Assembly (NCBI GenBank): GCA_038209155.1
Contig: JBBQYA010000077.1
Location: 1-13,652 of the forward strand
DNA from: JBBQYA01 sp038209155
GTDB lineage: Bacteria; Bacteroidota; Bacteroidia; Sphingobacteriales; Sphingobacteriaceae
DNA: 13,652 bases
Direction of reading: 5' to 3'
Part shown: piece by piece, positions 1 to 6,104 of the stretch
Layout: the number at the start of each line of letters is the position of its first letter
Numbering within the stretch: the stretch's first letter is position 1
Program-made: the position numbers and the translations under genes
The notes under the pieces: generated by a model
Told to the model about the DNA's origin: nothing
The model's input: the letters and a program-made list of their open reading frames with translations, nothing else
The model's database searches: none

Positions 1-359
1 GCAAGTATGAGCATTTGATTGATTTAGGGAAGCATTTGCCATTGATTGACAAGCAATACAAAACAGATGATAGACTGATAAAAGGTTGTCAAAGCAAAGT
101 GTGGTTGCGCTCTGAATTGAAAGAAGAAAAAGTTGTTTTTACAGCTGACAGCGATGCAATTATAACCAAAGGAATTGTAGCACTAATGATAAGAGTAATA
201 TCAGGTCATTCGGTAGATGAAATTATAGATGCGCAATTCGAATTTATTAATAAAATAGGATTGATAGAACACCTATCGCCTACCCGTAGCAATGGCTTAG
301 TTAGTATGATAAAACAAATGAAATTGGATGCACTTGCATATAAACAGTTAAAAAGTTGA
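1..359 (+). CDS. sufE: SufE family cysteine desulfurase activator, 5' end cut off by window edge
   Basis: SufE accepts persulfide sulfur from the cysteine desulfurase SufS and passes it to the SufBCD scaffold during cytosolic Fe-S cluster assembly. The frame is open from the first complete codon (base 3), and residues KYEHLIDLGK run straight into the window edge, so the true start lies upstream. About 118 residues are visible against roughly 140 in the family, so some 20-25 are missing. The motif LIKGCQSKVW carries the sulfur-accepting cysteine (codon 87-89), and the later segment with ISGHS and the C-terminal LSPTRSNGL are also typical of SufE. A TTG at base 15 could be mistaken for a start, but SufE homology continues upstream of it. 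The stop is followed at once by the repeat array, then by a DUF59 gene on the same strand, which fits the end of a SUF operon whose sufBCDS genes would lie to the left. Confidence 0.95.
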   Translation, partial: KYEHLIDLGKHLPLIDKQYKTDDRLIKGCQSKVWLRSELKEEKVVFTADSDAIITKGIVALMIRVISGHSVDEIIDAQFEFINKIGLIEHLSPTRSNGLVSMIKQMKLDALAYKQLKS

Positions 360-360
360 C

Positions 361-480
361 AGATTGTAGATTAAAGATTACAGATTGGAAGATTACAGAT
401 TGGCAGATTAACTTATTACAGATTACAGATTATTAAATTACAGATTGGCAGATTAATAGATTACAGATTGGCAGATTACA
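361..480. repeat. Irregular repeat region made of ACAGATTGGCAGATTA-like words
   Basis: This stretch is built from variable copies of ACAGATT(A/GG)CAGATTA-type words with no fixed spacing. It leads directly into the regular 15-bp array at 481 and shares its GATTACA core, so it looks like the diverged edge of the same array. It begins two bases after the sufE stop codon. The part at 436-463 is also the left arm of an inverted repeat around the whole array. Confidence 0.8.
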
Positions 481-714
481 AATTAACAGATTACAAATTA
501 ACAGATTACAAATTAACAGATTACAAATTAACAGATTACAAATTATCAAATTACAAATTAATAGATTACAAATTATCAAATTACAAATTAACAGATTACA
601 AATTATCAAATTACAAATTAACAGATTACAAATTAACAGATTACAAATTATCAAATTGTAAATTTTTTGTTCAATCTGGAATCTGCTAATCTGTTAATTT
701 GCAAATCTGTAATT
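436..714. repeat. Inverted repeat enclosing the tandem array (arms 436-463 and 687-714)
   Basis: The segment at 672-714 contains the array's words in the opposite orientation (for example TAATCTGTTAATTTG). Its reverse complement matches 436-463 at 25 of 28 positions by eye. In RNA read through from sufE this could close a stem around the array, and repeat units inside the array could pair with the right arm as well. The right arm ends 13 bases before the DUF59 start codon. Confidence 0.7.
481..660. repeat. Tandem array of twelve 15-bp units
   Basis: Twelve consecutive 15-bp units can be read without a gap. Type A is AATTAACAGATTACA and type B is AATTATCAAATTACA. In order the units are A A A A B A' B A B A A B, where A' is AATTAATAGATTACA and the last B has mutated its final bases to GTA. 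The two changes that separate B from A always occur together, so the array seems to have grown by copying whole units or A-B pairs. Because 15 is a multiple of three and the unit has no stop in some frames, both strands show long open frames (KLTDY repeats on plus, ICNLL repeats on minus). These are by-products of the repeat, not genes. There are no spacers, so this is not a CRISPR array. Confidence 0.95.
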
Positions 715-727
715 AAAATAAAAAAAA

Positions 728-1057
728 ATGGCAGCAATAATAATTTCACAAGATACCGAGCTTACACAAAAGGTCATAGATACCCTAAAAACCTGTTTTG
801 ACCCGGAAATACCCGTTGATATCTGGGAGTTGGGTTTAATTTATGAACTCAATATAGATAAAGAGAATAACCTCACAATGCTTATGACTTTAACATCACC
901 TTCTTGTCCGGTAGCTGAAACATTGCCACCTGAAACAGAACAAAAATTGCGTGAAATTGAAGGAATTAAATCAGCAAAAATAACCATGACTTTTGAACCA
1001 TCTTGGGATAGAGAGATGATGAGCGAAGTGGCCCAACTGGAGTTGGGGTTTTTGTAA
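728..1057 (+). CDS. DUF59/MIP18-family Fe-S cluster assembly protein (SufT-like)
   Basis: This 109-residue protein is a single DUF59 (MIP18/SufT) domain, a cytosolic factor that helps mature Fe-S proteins. The diagnostic N-terminal motif DPEIPVDIWELGLIY is at residues 25-39. The TSPSCPVAE loop at 57-64 holds the conserved cysteine C60, and the C-terminal PSW motif at 91-93 precedes WDREMMSE. The length is normal for a stand-alone member. The ATG at 728 follows a run of A residues and no Shine-Dalgarno sequence is visible, as is common in Bacteroidota. Together with sufE upstream it forms the tail of a SUF locus, although the two genes are separated by a 368-base repeat-filled spacer. The next gene starts one base after its stop, so the two are almost certainly cotranscribed. 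The exact biochemical role is known less well than that of SufE. Confidence 0.92.
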   Translation: MAAIIISQDTELTQKVIDTLKTCFDPEIPVDIWELGLIYELNIDKENNLTMLMTLTSPSCPVAETLPPETEQKLREIEGIKSAKITMTFEPSWDREMMSEVAQLELGFL

Positions 1058-1058
1058 A

Positions 1059-1991
1059 ATGGATACCATAAAAGAAATAAATATTGATGTAAAACACGTC
1101 GCAACTCTTACCGGGCACAGCGGCTGTATATATGCGATGGATAAAGGAATATCGGAACATACTGTTTTTACTGCCGGCGGTGATAAGGTTATTGCACTAT
1201 GGAATTTAGAAACCTTGCAACCCGAAAAATTTGCAGCATCATTACCTGCACCTATTTATGCAATTTGTCATATCCCCGAAAAAAAAATATTGCTTGCCGG
1301 AACAACAACAGGAAGTATTCATATCATTGATTTAGAGAAAAAAGAAGAGATTAAAATTCTGCAACATCATATAGCACCGATTTTTGATATAAAATATTCA
1401 ATAAAAACCAACTGCTTTTACACAGCTGGTGGCGATGGTAATTTTGCGGTTTGCTCACTAGATACTTTATCACTCATTAAAATAAAAAAACTGTCACATG
1501 AGAAAGTACGAAGTATAGATTTTAATTACACTACTTCCGAAATAGCAGTTGCATTAGGCGATTGCAACATTTTGGTAGTTGACTTGCATACATTGGATCG
1601 TAAAAAAGATTTTATTGCCCATCAACTTGCATCTAATGTTGTGCGATACAGTCCCGATGGTAAATTCCTGCTAACAGGCGGAAGAGATGCTCATTTGAAT
1701 ATTTGGCAAGTAGGGAATTATGAATTGGTGAAGTCAATTCCTGCACATAATTGGGCTATTTACGATATCGTATTTAATCCTGGGGCTTCATTGTTTGCCA
1801 CTGCCAGCCGTGATAAAACCATAAAAATTTGGGATGCAACAACTTATCAATTATTAAAACGCATCACTAAAGAAAACCTTAACGCACATACCTACTCCGT
1901 AAACAAATTACTTTGGGGTACTTATCATAATTATTTGGTTTCTGCAGGTGATGATAGAACCATTGTTGTAAGGGAAGTGATTAGTTTTTAG
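1059..1991 (+). CDS. WD40 repeat protein, single seven-bladed propeller
   Basis: This 310-residue protein consists almost only of WD40 repeats. Seven blades can be counted, ending near residues 50 (VIALWNL), 92 (SIHIIDL), 134 (FAVCSL), 176 (ILVVDL), 218 (HLNIWQV), 260 (TIKIWDA) and 307 (TIVVREV). Blades 5 and 6 are the best preserved, with GGRDAHLNIW and SRDKTIKIWD, and several of the others have lost the WD dipeptide. Seven blades make one closed beta-propeller, normally a protein-protein docking platform without catalytic activity. No signal peptide or membrane segment is seen, so it is probably cytosolic. It starts one base after the DUF59 stop, which implies cotranscription with the SUF tail. 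Whether it contributes to Fe-S assembly cannot be told from sequence. By context alone it could scaffold an assembly complex, loosely like the WD40 protein CIAO1 that works with MIP18 in eukaryotes. Confidence 0.9.
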   Translation: MDTIKEINIDVKHVATLTGHSGCIYAMDKGISEHTVFTAGGDKVIALWNLETLQPEKFAASLPAPIYAICHIPEKKILLAGTTTGSIHIIDLEKKEEIKILQHHIAPIFDIKYSIKTNCFYTAGGDGNFAVCSLDTLSLIKIKKLSHEKVRSIDFNYTTSEIAVALGDCNILVVDLHTLDRKKDFIAHQLASNVVRYSPDGKFLLTGGRDAHLNIWQVGNYELVKSIPAHNWAIYDIVFNPGASLFATASRDKTIKIWDATTYQLLKRITKENLNAHTYSVNKLLWGTYHNYLVSAGDDRTIVVREVISF

Positions 1992-2051
1992 AAAAAAAAA
2001 ATAATTGTCAAAGAGTATATGGATTTTAAAAATCCAATAAAAGGCTAATTG

Positions 2052-2071
2052 AAACTTTAAAAAGAGTTTTT
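2052..2071 (+). terminator. Possible weak terminator hairpin after the WD40 gene
   Basis: AAACTTT and AGAGTTT can pair as seven base pairs (one G-U) around an AAAA loop, followed by two more T residues. It lies between the plus-strand WD40 gene and the 3' end of the minus-strand pseudogene, where a terminator would be expected. The stem is AT-rich and the U tract is short, so support is weak. A second small inverted repeat, GGATTTT-A-AAAATCC, sits at 2021-2035. Confidence 0.3.
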
Positions 2072-2086
2072 AATCAATTTAAAAAT

Positions 2087-2552
2087 TCATTTTTTAGGTA
2101 TTGCATTAAAGTTTGCAACCAAAGTTGTAATAGAACCACCAGTAACAGCGACTGTAAAATTTCCCGTTAACTTATCATTTGAAAAACTAATAATTGATAA
2201 ATTCTGAGATGTGCTATTTGAGTATCCATCTGATCCTTTTAAAAATAAAACATCGCCAAGTTTTAAAATTTTTGTACCAACATTTGTATTATTTTCAATT
2301 AACCAATTAATCTCGAAAAAATTCGTAAAACCACCTTTAAACGCGCGAATTCCTGTTCCCCATTACTTGTAGTCCAAAAAGCTGAATCGGCAGTAATAAC
2401 TGAACCGCCGTTTTCTGTTCAAGTAAATGATCCTGCTGCGCCTGTTGGATTGCCTCCATTAGAAGGAGTCGGATCATCTTTCTTTGAGCAAGAAATAATA
2501 GTTAGTGTTGTAATAGCAATTAAAAAACTGCTTTAATCGTTGATTTTTTCAT
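2087..2552 (-). pseudogene. Broken small secreted lipoprotein gene
   Basis: Read on the minus strand from the ATG at 2552, this encodes MKKSTIKAVF and then stops at 2520-2522. Adding one T to the T run restores the frame and gives LIAITTLTIISC followed by SKKDDPTPS, a Bacteroidota lipoprotein signal peptide with the lipid-carrying cysteine. Further on there is a TGA at 2419-2421 where the context (FT*TENGG) suggests an original tryptophan TGG. A second frameshift lies near 2353-2361, after TSNGE. The last frame then reads cleanly through FKGGFTNFFEINWL to NFNAIPKK and a TGA at 2087-2089. The reconstructed protein would be about 155 residues, likely anchored in the outer membrane or facing the periplasm, of unknown function. 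It lies 46 bases downstream of an intact lipoprotein gene of similar design, so it may be its decayed paralogue. Three separate lesions argue against a single sequencing error. Confidence 0.8.
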
Positions 2553-2598
2553 GATTTTATTCTTATTGGTTGATGTTATATAATTTAATTAAAATATT

Positions 2599-3123
2599 TT
2601 ACTTTTTAAGCTTAGCAGACAACGTGCAGGTGTTTCCAGAAAAACTACTAAACAAAATATTATTGGCCTCAATTAAAATTTCTCCAGCAGTATTGGTAAC
2701 ATTTATTTTAGAGTTGAAAGAAGTGGTTCCATAAATAGCACCTGCACCAAGTGTAGATCCAACTACGACTTCGTCCGCATTTTCAACTATTCCACCCACA
2801 ACTTTGTAAGTACCAGTTGGCGGAGCAACGTTACCTTTAAATGTAAAACTTAAATAATCTGCTGCTGGATTACAGAAGAAGGGGTAAATAATCTGAGGAT
2901 TTCCTATGCCAGACAAACCACCTTTAACACTGTCTATTCTGGAGTATGTTGTTGTAACTCCATCATTGGTTATTTTCCATGTATTCAATGCTAACGTGTT
3001 AGTATTGTTTGTTGTAGGTACAGGTACAGGTACAGGTACAGTTTCTTCTTTATCATTACAAGAAAAAAATAAACCACTTGATAGAATTGCTAAAATTGTT
3101 ATTTTGATAATTGAATTTTTCAT
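2599..3123 (-). CDS. Small hypothetical lipoprotein with Val-Pro repeat linker
   Basis: This 174-residue protein has a type II signal peptide: KNSIIK, a hydrophobic stretch (ITILAILSSGLFF) and SC, with the lipidated cysteine at C22 followed by the charged NDKEE typical of Bacteroidota lipoproteins. A (VP)4 linker follows at residues 29-36, encoded by four identical 6-bp units. The mature part is polar and rich in Thr, Asn and Gly, with predicted beta-strand character (for example YLSFTFKGNVAPPTGTYKVVGG), and contains two further cysteines, in FFCNP and GNTCTL, which could form a disulfide bond. No known catalytic motif is recognised and the function is unknown. Its overall plan resembles the small DUF-type lipoproteins common in this phylum. 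It is the first gene of a minus-strand pair whose second member is a pseudogene. Confidence 0.85.
   Translation of the reverse strand: MKNSIIKITILAILSSGLFFSCNDKEETVPVPVPVPTTNNTNTLALNTWKITNDGVTTTYSRIDSVKGGLSGIGNPQIIYPFFCNPAADYLSFTFKGNVAPPTGTYKVVGGIVENADEVVVGSTLGAGAIYGTTSFNSKINVTNTAGEILIEANNILFSSFSGNTCTLSAKLKK
3017..3040. repeat. Four 6-bp tandem units inside the lipoprotein gene
   Basis: GGTACA occurs four times in a row with no mismatch, encoding the Val-Pro linker of the minus-strand lipoprotein. The unit is a multiple of three, so copy-number change would alter linker length without breaking the frame. Confidence 0.9.
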
Positions 3124-3560
3124 TTTATTTGTTTTTTTAGATTTTAATTGGAGAATTATAAGGTTGGTTTAATTTTTAAAAGCTTTTTTTGAATCTTTAA
3201 TATTTAGCTTTTTAGTCGGTTTTAAGAAACCAACAAATATCACATTGCTGAAAAATGTAAAACTTGGAATGGAAGATTTCATTAGATAAAGTTTATTTTC
3301 AAAATTACTTGATGGATATAACTCTTGAAATACCCTTCTAAGGTTATTTTATCTACGTATTGGTGGGTATTTATAATTTGCCCGATTAACTTTTAATAAT
3401 TTTTATTATGTGATTTTTTGTACTACTCTTTTTGGAATAACGATTAGCATATCCATTTTTACTATTTCAAACTATCAAATATTGGATACATTTGCCTCGA
3501 AAGATATTTAGTATTATTTCAACATAATTAAGTTGAACCAAACAATGAATAATAAAGTCC
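3124..3560. other. Intergenic region between the lipoprotein gene and the polysaccharide cluster
   Basis: No credible gene is seen in this 437-base divergent spacer. It should hold the promoters for the minus-strand lipoprotein pair and the plus-strand polysaccharide cluster. Visible structures are an 8-bp inverted repeat GTTGGTTT (3163-3170) / AAACCAAC (3227-3234), of which the right arm can also pair locally with GTCGGTTT at 3215-3222 around a TAAG loop with one mismatch, and an interrupted hairpin AAATA-C-CCT / AGG-T-TATTT at 3328-3349. A candidate -7 element lies at 3487-3494. A nine-codon reading frame starting at ATG 3545 ends inside the next gene. Confidence 0.6.
3465..3494 (+). promoter_or_regulatory. 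Candidate Bacteroidota-type promoter for the polysaccharide cluster
   Basis: TACATTTG at 3487-3494 matches the Bacteroidota -7 consensus TAnnTTTG. TTTC at 3465-3468, 18 bases upstream, is one mismatch from the -33 element TTTG. It lies about 66 bases before the TTG start of the PaaK-like gene. In AT-rich DNA such a match can arise by chance. Confidence 0.4.
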
Positions 3561-4955
3561 TTGGCTATAACTGAAAAAATATACAACATCCTCCCTCCTT
3601 TTGCACAAAACATTGCATTGGCTGGTTTTGGATACACTTGGCATAAAAGAAGATTTGGTGGAATTTTTTCTGAGGAACTTATAAAATTCAAAGACAGAGA
3701 AAATTTCAGCAAGCAAAATTGGCTAGATTATCAAACGATTGAGCTTAGGAAATTGCTAATTCACGCATTCAATACAGTTCCTCTTTATGCAGAAAAATAT
3801 AAAAAATCAGGTTTTACGCTTTCTGATTTTGAGAAATTTGAGCTAGATGATTTACAGAAACTTCCTTTTTTAGAGAAGGAAGAACTCAGAAAATTCGGAA
3901 CAAGCACTTTATTATCAAGCAAAGCTGAAAAAAATGGACAGTTTTTTACCAGCAGTGGAAGTACTGGAACACCGGTAAAAATTTTATTCTCTTTAGCGAT
4001 GCACCAAAGATGGAGTGCAGCTTTTGAAGCCAGAATCAGACATTGGGCTGGTGTTACTAGATTTGATTCCAGAGGAATGATCGGTGGTAGAAAAGTATTA
4101 GGAACTAGACATACTCCCCCATTTTACCGCTATAATGCCATTGAAAAGCAGGTTTATTTTTCGATTTACCATCTTTCTAAACAAAACGCAAGGAATTATT
4201 ATGAAGCCATTCAGAAATACAATTTAGATTATATGACGGGTTATGCGATCAGCAACGGCGTTTTAGCCTCGTTTATTAATGAAATGAATTGGGAACCACT
4301 GCCTTTGAAAGCAGTTATTACTTCGAGCGAAAAACTTACTCAAACCATGAGAGATAATTTTGCAAAAGCTTATTCTTGCAAAACTTTTGACAGTTATGGT
4401 TCTATTGAGGCTTGTAGCTTAATTTCTGAAACTAAAAATGGTGATTTTTTGGCAAGTCCAGATGTTGGAATTATAGAAATTATTAATTCTGATTTTTCTA
4501 AAACAAATCTTGCGGAACCTGGAGAAATTATCAGCACCGGTTTTCTAAATTATGATCAACCTCTTATTCGTTTTAGAGTTGGAGATATGGCAATATTGAA
4601 ACAAGAATGGGGACATTCAAATGGTTTAGAAATGCCTATTTATTCTGAAATAATTGGAAGAACAGATGATGTTCTTACTTTTGGCGATGGAAGAACGATT
4701 GCAAGTTTCAATCGCTTTTTTGCAGACCTTTCTGCTATTAGAGAAACACAAGTAATACAAACAGAATTAAATACTTTATTAATAAAATTAGTGAGAACCT
4801 CCGAATATAACTCATTAACTGAAAAGGCTTTGCTAAGTTCAATTCAATCAAGACTTGGGGACTCGGTAAAGGTAAATTTGGAATATGTAGAGGAAATTCC
4901 CAGAAATAATAATGGAAAATTTAAGGCCGTGACTTCATTATTACCAAAAAAATAG
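3561..4955 (+). CDS. PaaK/CapK-like adenylate-forming enzyme
   Basis: This 464-residue protein belongs to the phenylacetate-CoA ligase (PaaK)/CapK branch of the ANL superfamily, which activates a carboxylic acid with ATP to an acyl-adenylate and often transfers it to CoA. The ATP-binding loop TSSGSTGTP is at residues 130-138, the YGSIE motif at 279-283, RFRVGD at 337-342 and the hinge GRTDD at 366-370. A C-terminal NNGKFKAV segment near 450-457 supplies the likely catalytic lysine. The substrate cannot be read from sequence. Relatives are common in capsule and O-antigen clusters, where they are thought to supply an acyl or amino-acyl group for sugar decoration. The start chosen is TTG at 3561: there is a stop at 3546-3548 in this frame and no in-frame ATG before the conserved EKIYNILP segment, so ATG starts would truncate the protein. 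Its stop abuts the ATG of wbpI with no gap, so the two are translationally linked. Confidence 0.88.
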   Translation: MAITEKIYNILPPFAQNIALAGFGYTWHKRRFGGIFSEELIKFKDRENFSKQNWLDYQTIELRKLLIHAFNTVPLYAEKYKKSGFTLSDFEKFELDDLQKLPFLEKEELRKFGTSTLLSSKAEKNGQFFTSSGSTGTPVKILFSLAMHQRWSAAFEARIRHWAGVTRFDSRGMIGGRKVLGTRHTPPFYRYNAIEKQVYFSIYHLSKQNARNYYEAIQKYNLDYMTGYAISNGVLASFINEMNWEPLPLKAVITSSEKLTQTMRDNFAKAYSCKTFDSYGSIEACSLISETKNGDFLASPDVGIIEIINSDFSKTNLAEPGEIISTGFLNYDQPLIRFRVGDMAILKQEWGHSNGLEMPIYSEIIGRTDDVLTFGDGRTIASFNRFFADLSAIRETQVIQTELNTLLIKLVRTSEYNSLTEKALLSSIQSRLGDSVKVNLEYVEEIPRNNNGKFKAVTSLLPKK

Positions 4956-6035
4956 ATGAAAATATTAACCATTGTAGGTGCCAGACCTCAGTTTGTAAAA
5001 GCGGCTGTAGTTTCCAGAGCATTAAAAATTCAAGGCAACGTTCAAGAAATTCTCTTGCATACTGGGCAGCATTTTGATAAAAATATGAGTGATATATTTT
5101 TTGAGGAAATGGAAATACCGAATCCTGATTATAATTTAAATATAAATGGATTATCTCATGCAGCCATGACTGGGCAGATGATGGAAGGAATAGAAAAAGT
5201 TTGCATTAAAGAGAAACCAGATTATTTGATGGTTTACGGAGATACAAATTCAACTTTGGCCGGAGCACTGGCTGCTAAAAAGCTGCATATCAAAGTAATA
5301 CACATAGAAGCTGGTTTAAGAAGTTTTGATATGAAAATGCCAGAAGAAATTAATCGAATTCTTACAGACCGAATCAGCGATATTTTATTTTGCCCAACAG
5401 ACACTGCAATAGAAAATTTAAAAAAGGAAGGATTTGACAATTTCCCATCCATCATCATCAAAAACGGTGATGTAATGCAAGATGCAGCTATTTATTACGC
5501 AAAAAAATCTCAAGAAAAATCAACTATCATTTCTAAATTAAAATTACAAAGCAATGATTTCCTGCTTTGTACCCTTCATCGTCAAGAAAATACGGATGAT
5601 AAAAATCGTTTGGTGGAAATCATACAAGCGTTGAATGAATTAAATAAGCAAGTTCAAGTTATCGTGCCTTTGCATCCTAGAACAAAGAAAATTATAGAAA
5701 ATCTTGGATTGCAAACGGATTTCACTTCAACAGACCCACTCGGATATTTTGATATGTTAGAATTGCTCAGAAATTGTAAAATGGTACTAACTGATAGCGG
5801 TGGATTACAAAAGGAAGCATATTTTTTCAATAAATTTTGCATCACCATGCGAGATAGTACAGAGTGGAAAGAGTTGATTGAAAATGGATACAGTGTTTTG
5901 GCTGGAGCTAATAAAATGGCAATTCTTAATGCTTTTAATAAATACGAAAGTATGGATTTTATTAAAAAATCAGAATTGTACGGTGGTGGAAAAGCTTCAG
6001 AAACAATTGCACAATCATTGCAATCAATATTTTAG
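4956..6035 (+). CDS. wbpI: UDP-GlcNAc3NAcA 2-epimerase (WbpI/WlbD type)
   Basis: This enzyme inverts C2 of UDP-2,3-diacetamido-2,3-dideoxy-glucuronate to give UDP-ManNAc3NAcA, the last step of the pathway. The 359-residue protein is a non-hydrolysing UDP-sugar 2-epimerase of the WecB superfamily: GARPQFVK (8-15), HTGQH (35-39), YGDTNSTLAG (94-103), HIEAGLRS (116-123), PEEINR (129-134), HRQENTD (208-214), DSGGLQKEA (280-288). Several details favour WbpI over a plain UDP-GlcNAc 2-epimerase: NGDVMQDAA (170-178), RDSTEW (299-304) and ELYGGGKAS near the C terminus all resemble what I recall of P. aeruginosa WbpI. The presence of wbpB, wbpE and wbpD homologues downstream supports this strongly. The start ATG follows directly on the stop of the PaaK-like gene. 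WecB (ManNAc formation) remains the alternative. Confidence 0.92.
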   Translation: MKILTIVGARPQFVKAAVVSRALKIQGNVQEILLHTGQHFDKNMSDIFFEEMEIPNPDYNLNINGLSHAAMTGQMMEGIEKVCIKEKPDYLMVYGDTNSTLAGALAAKKLHIKVIHIEAGLRSFDMKMPEEINRILTDRISDILFCPTDTAIENLKKEGFDNFPSIIIKNGDVMQDAAIYYAKKSQEKSTIISKLKLQSNDFLLCTLHRQENTDDKNRLVEIIQALNELNKQVQVIVPLHPRTKKIIENLGLQTDFTSTDPLGYFDMLELLRNCKMVLTDSGGLQKEAYFFNKFCITMRDSTEWKELIENGYSVLAGANKMAILNAFNKYESMDFIKKSELYGGGKASETIAQSLQSIF

Positions 6036-6104
6036 ATAAATTTCGTAAGTTGTTGTTTTAAAATAAATAATAAATCTAAATACTAAAAAAATAAGTAAAT
6101 TTTA

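Noticed and set aside
433..689. Long open frames on both strands across the repeat array, encoding KLTDY-like or ICNLL-like repeats
   Set aside because: They follow from a 15-bp unit that lacks stops and is a multiple of three. The plus frame has only a TTG start, both strands are open at once, and the peptides are pure repeats.
361..714. Possible CRISPR array
   Set aside because: Units are 15 bp and directly adjacent, with no unique spacers and no cas genes nearby.
841..1160. Minus-strand open frames opposite the DUF59 and WD40 genes
   Set aside because: They are antisense to genes with clear family motifs and show no recognisable domain.
2906..3172. Plus-strand 88-codon frame over the lipoprotein gene
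   Set aside because: It is the shadow of the minus-strand lipoprotein. Its GTGTGT-like peptide only mirrors the Val-Pro repeat.
3394..3408. TAATAA-TTT-TTATTA hairpin in the divergent spacer
   Set aside because: It is made only of A and T, is very short, and is expected by chance in DNA of this composition.
3467..3716. Two minus-strand frames covering the start of the PaaK-like gene
   Set aside because: They overlap the conserved N terminus of an enzyme with strong motifs and resemble nothing known to me.
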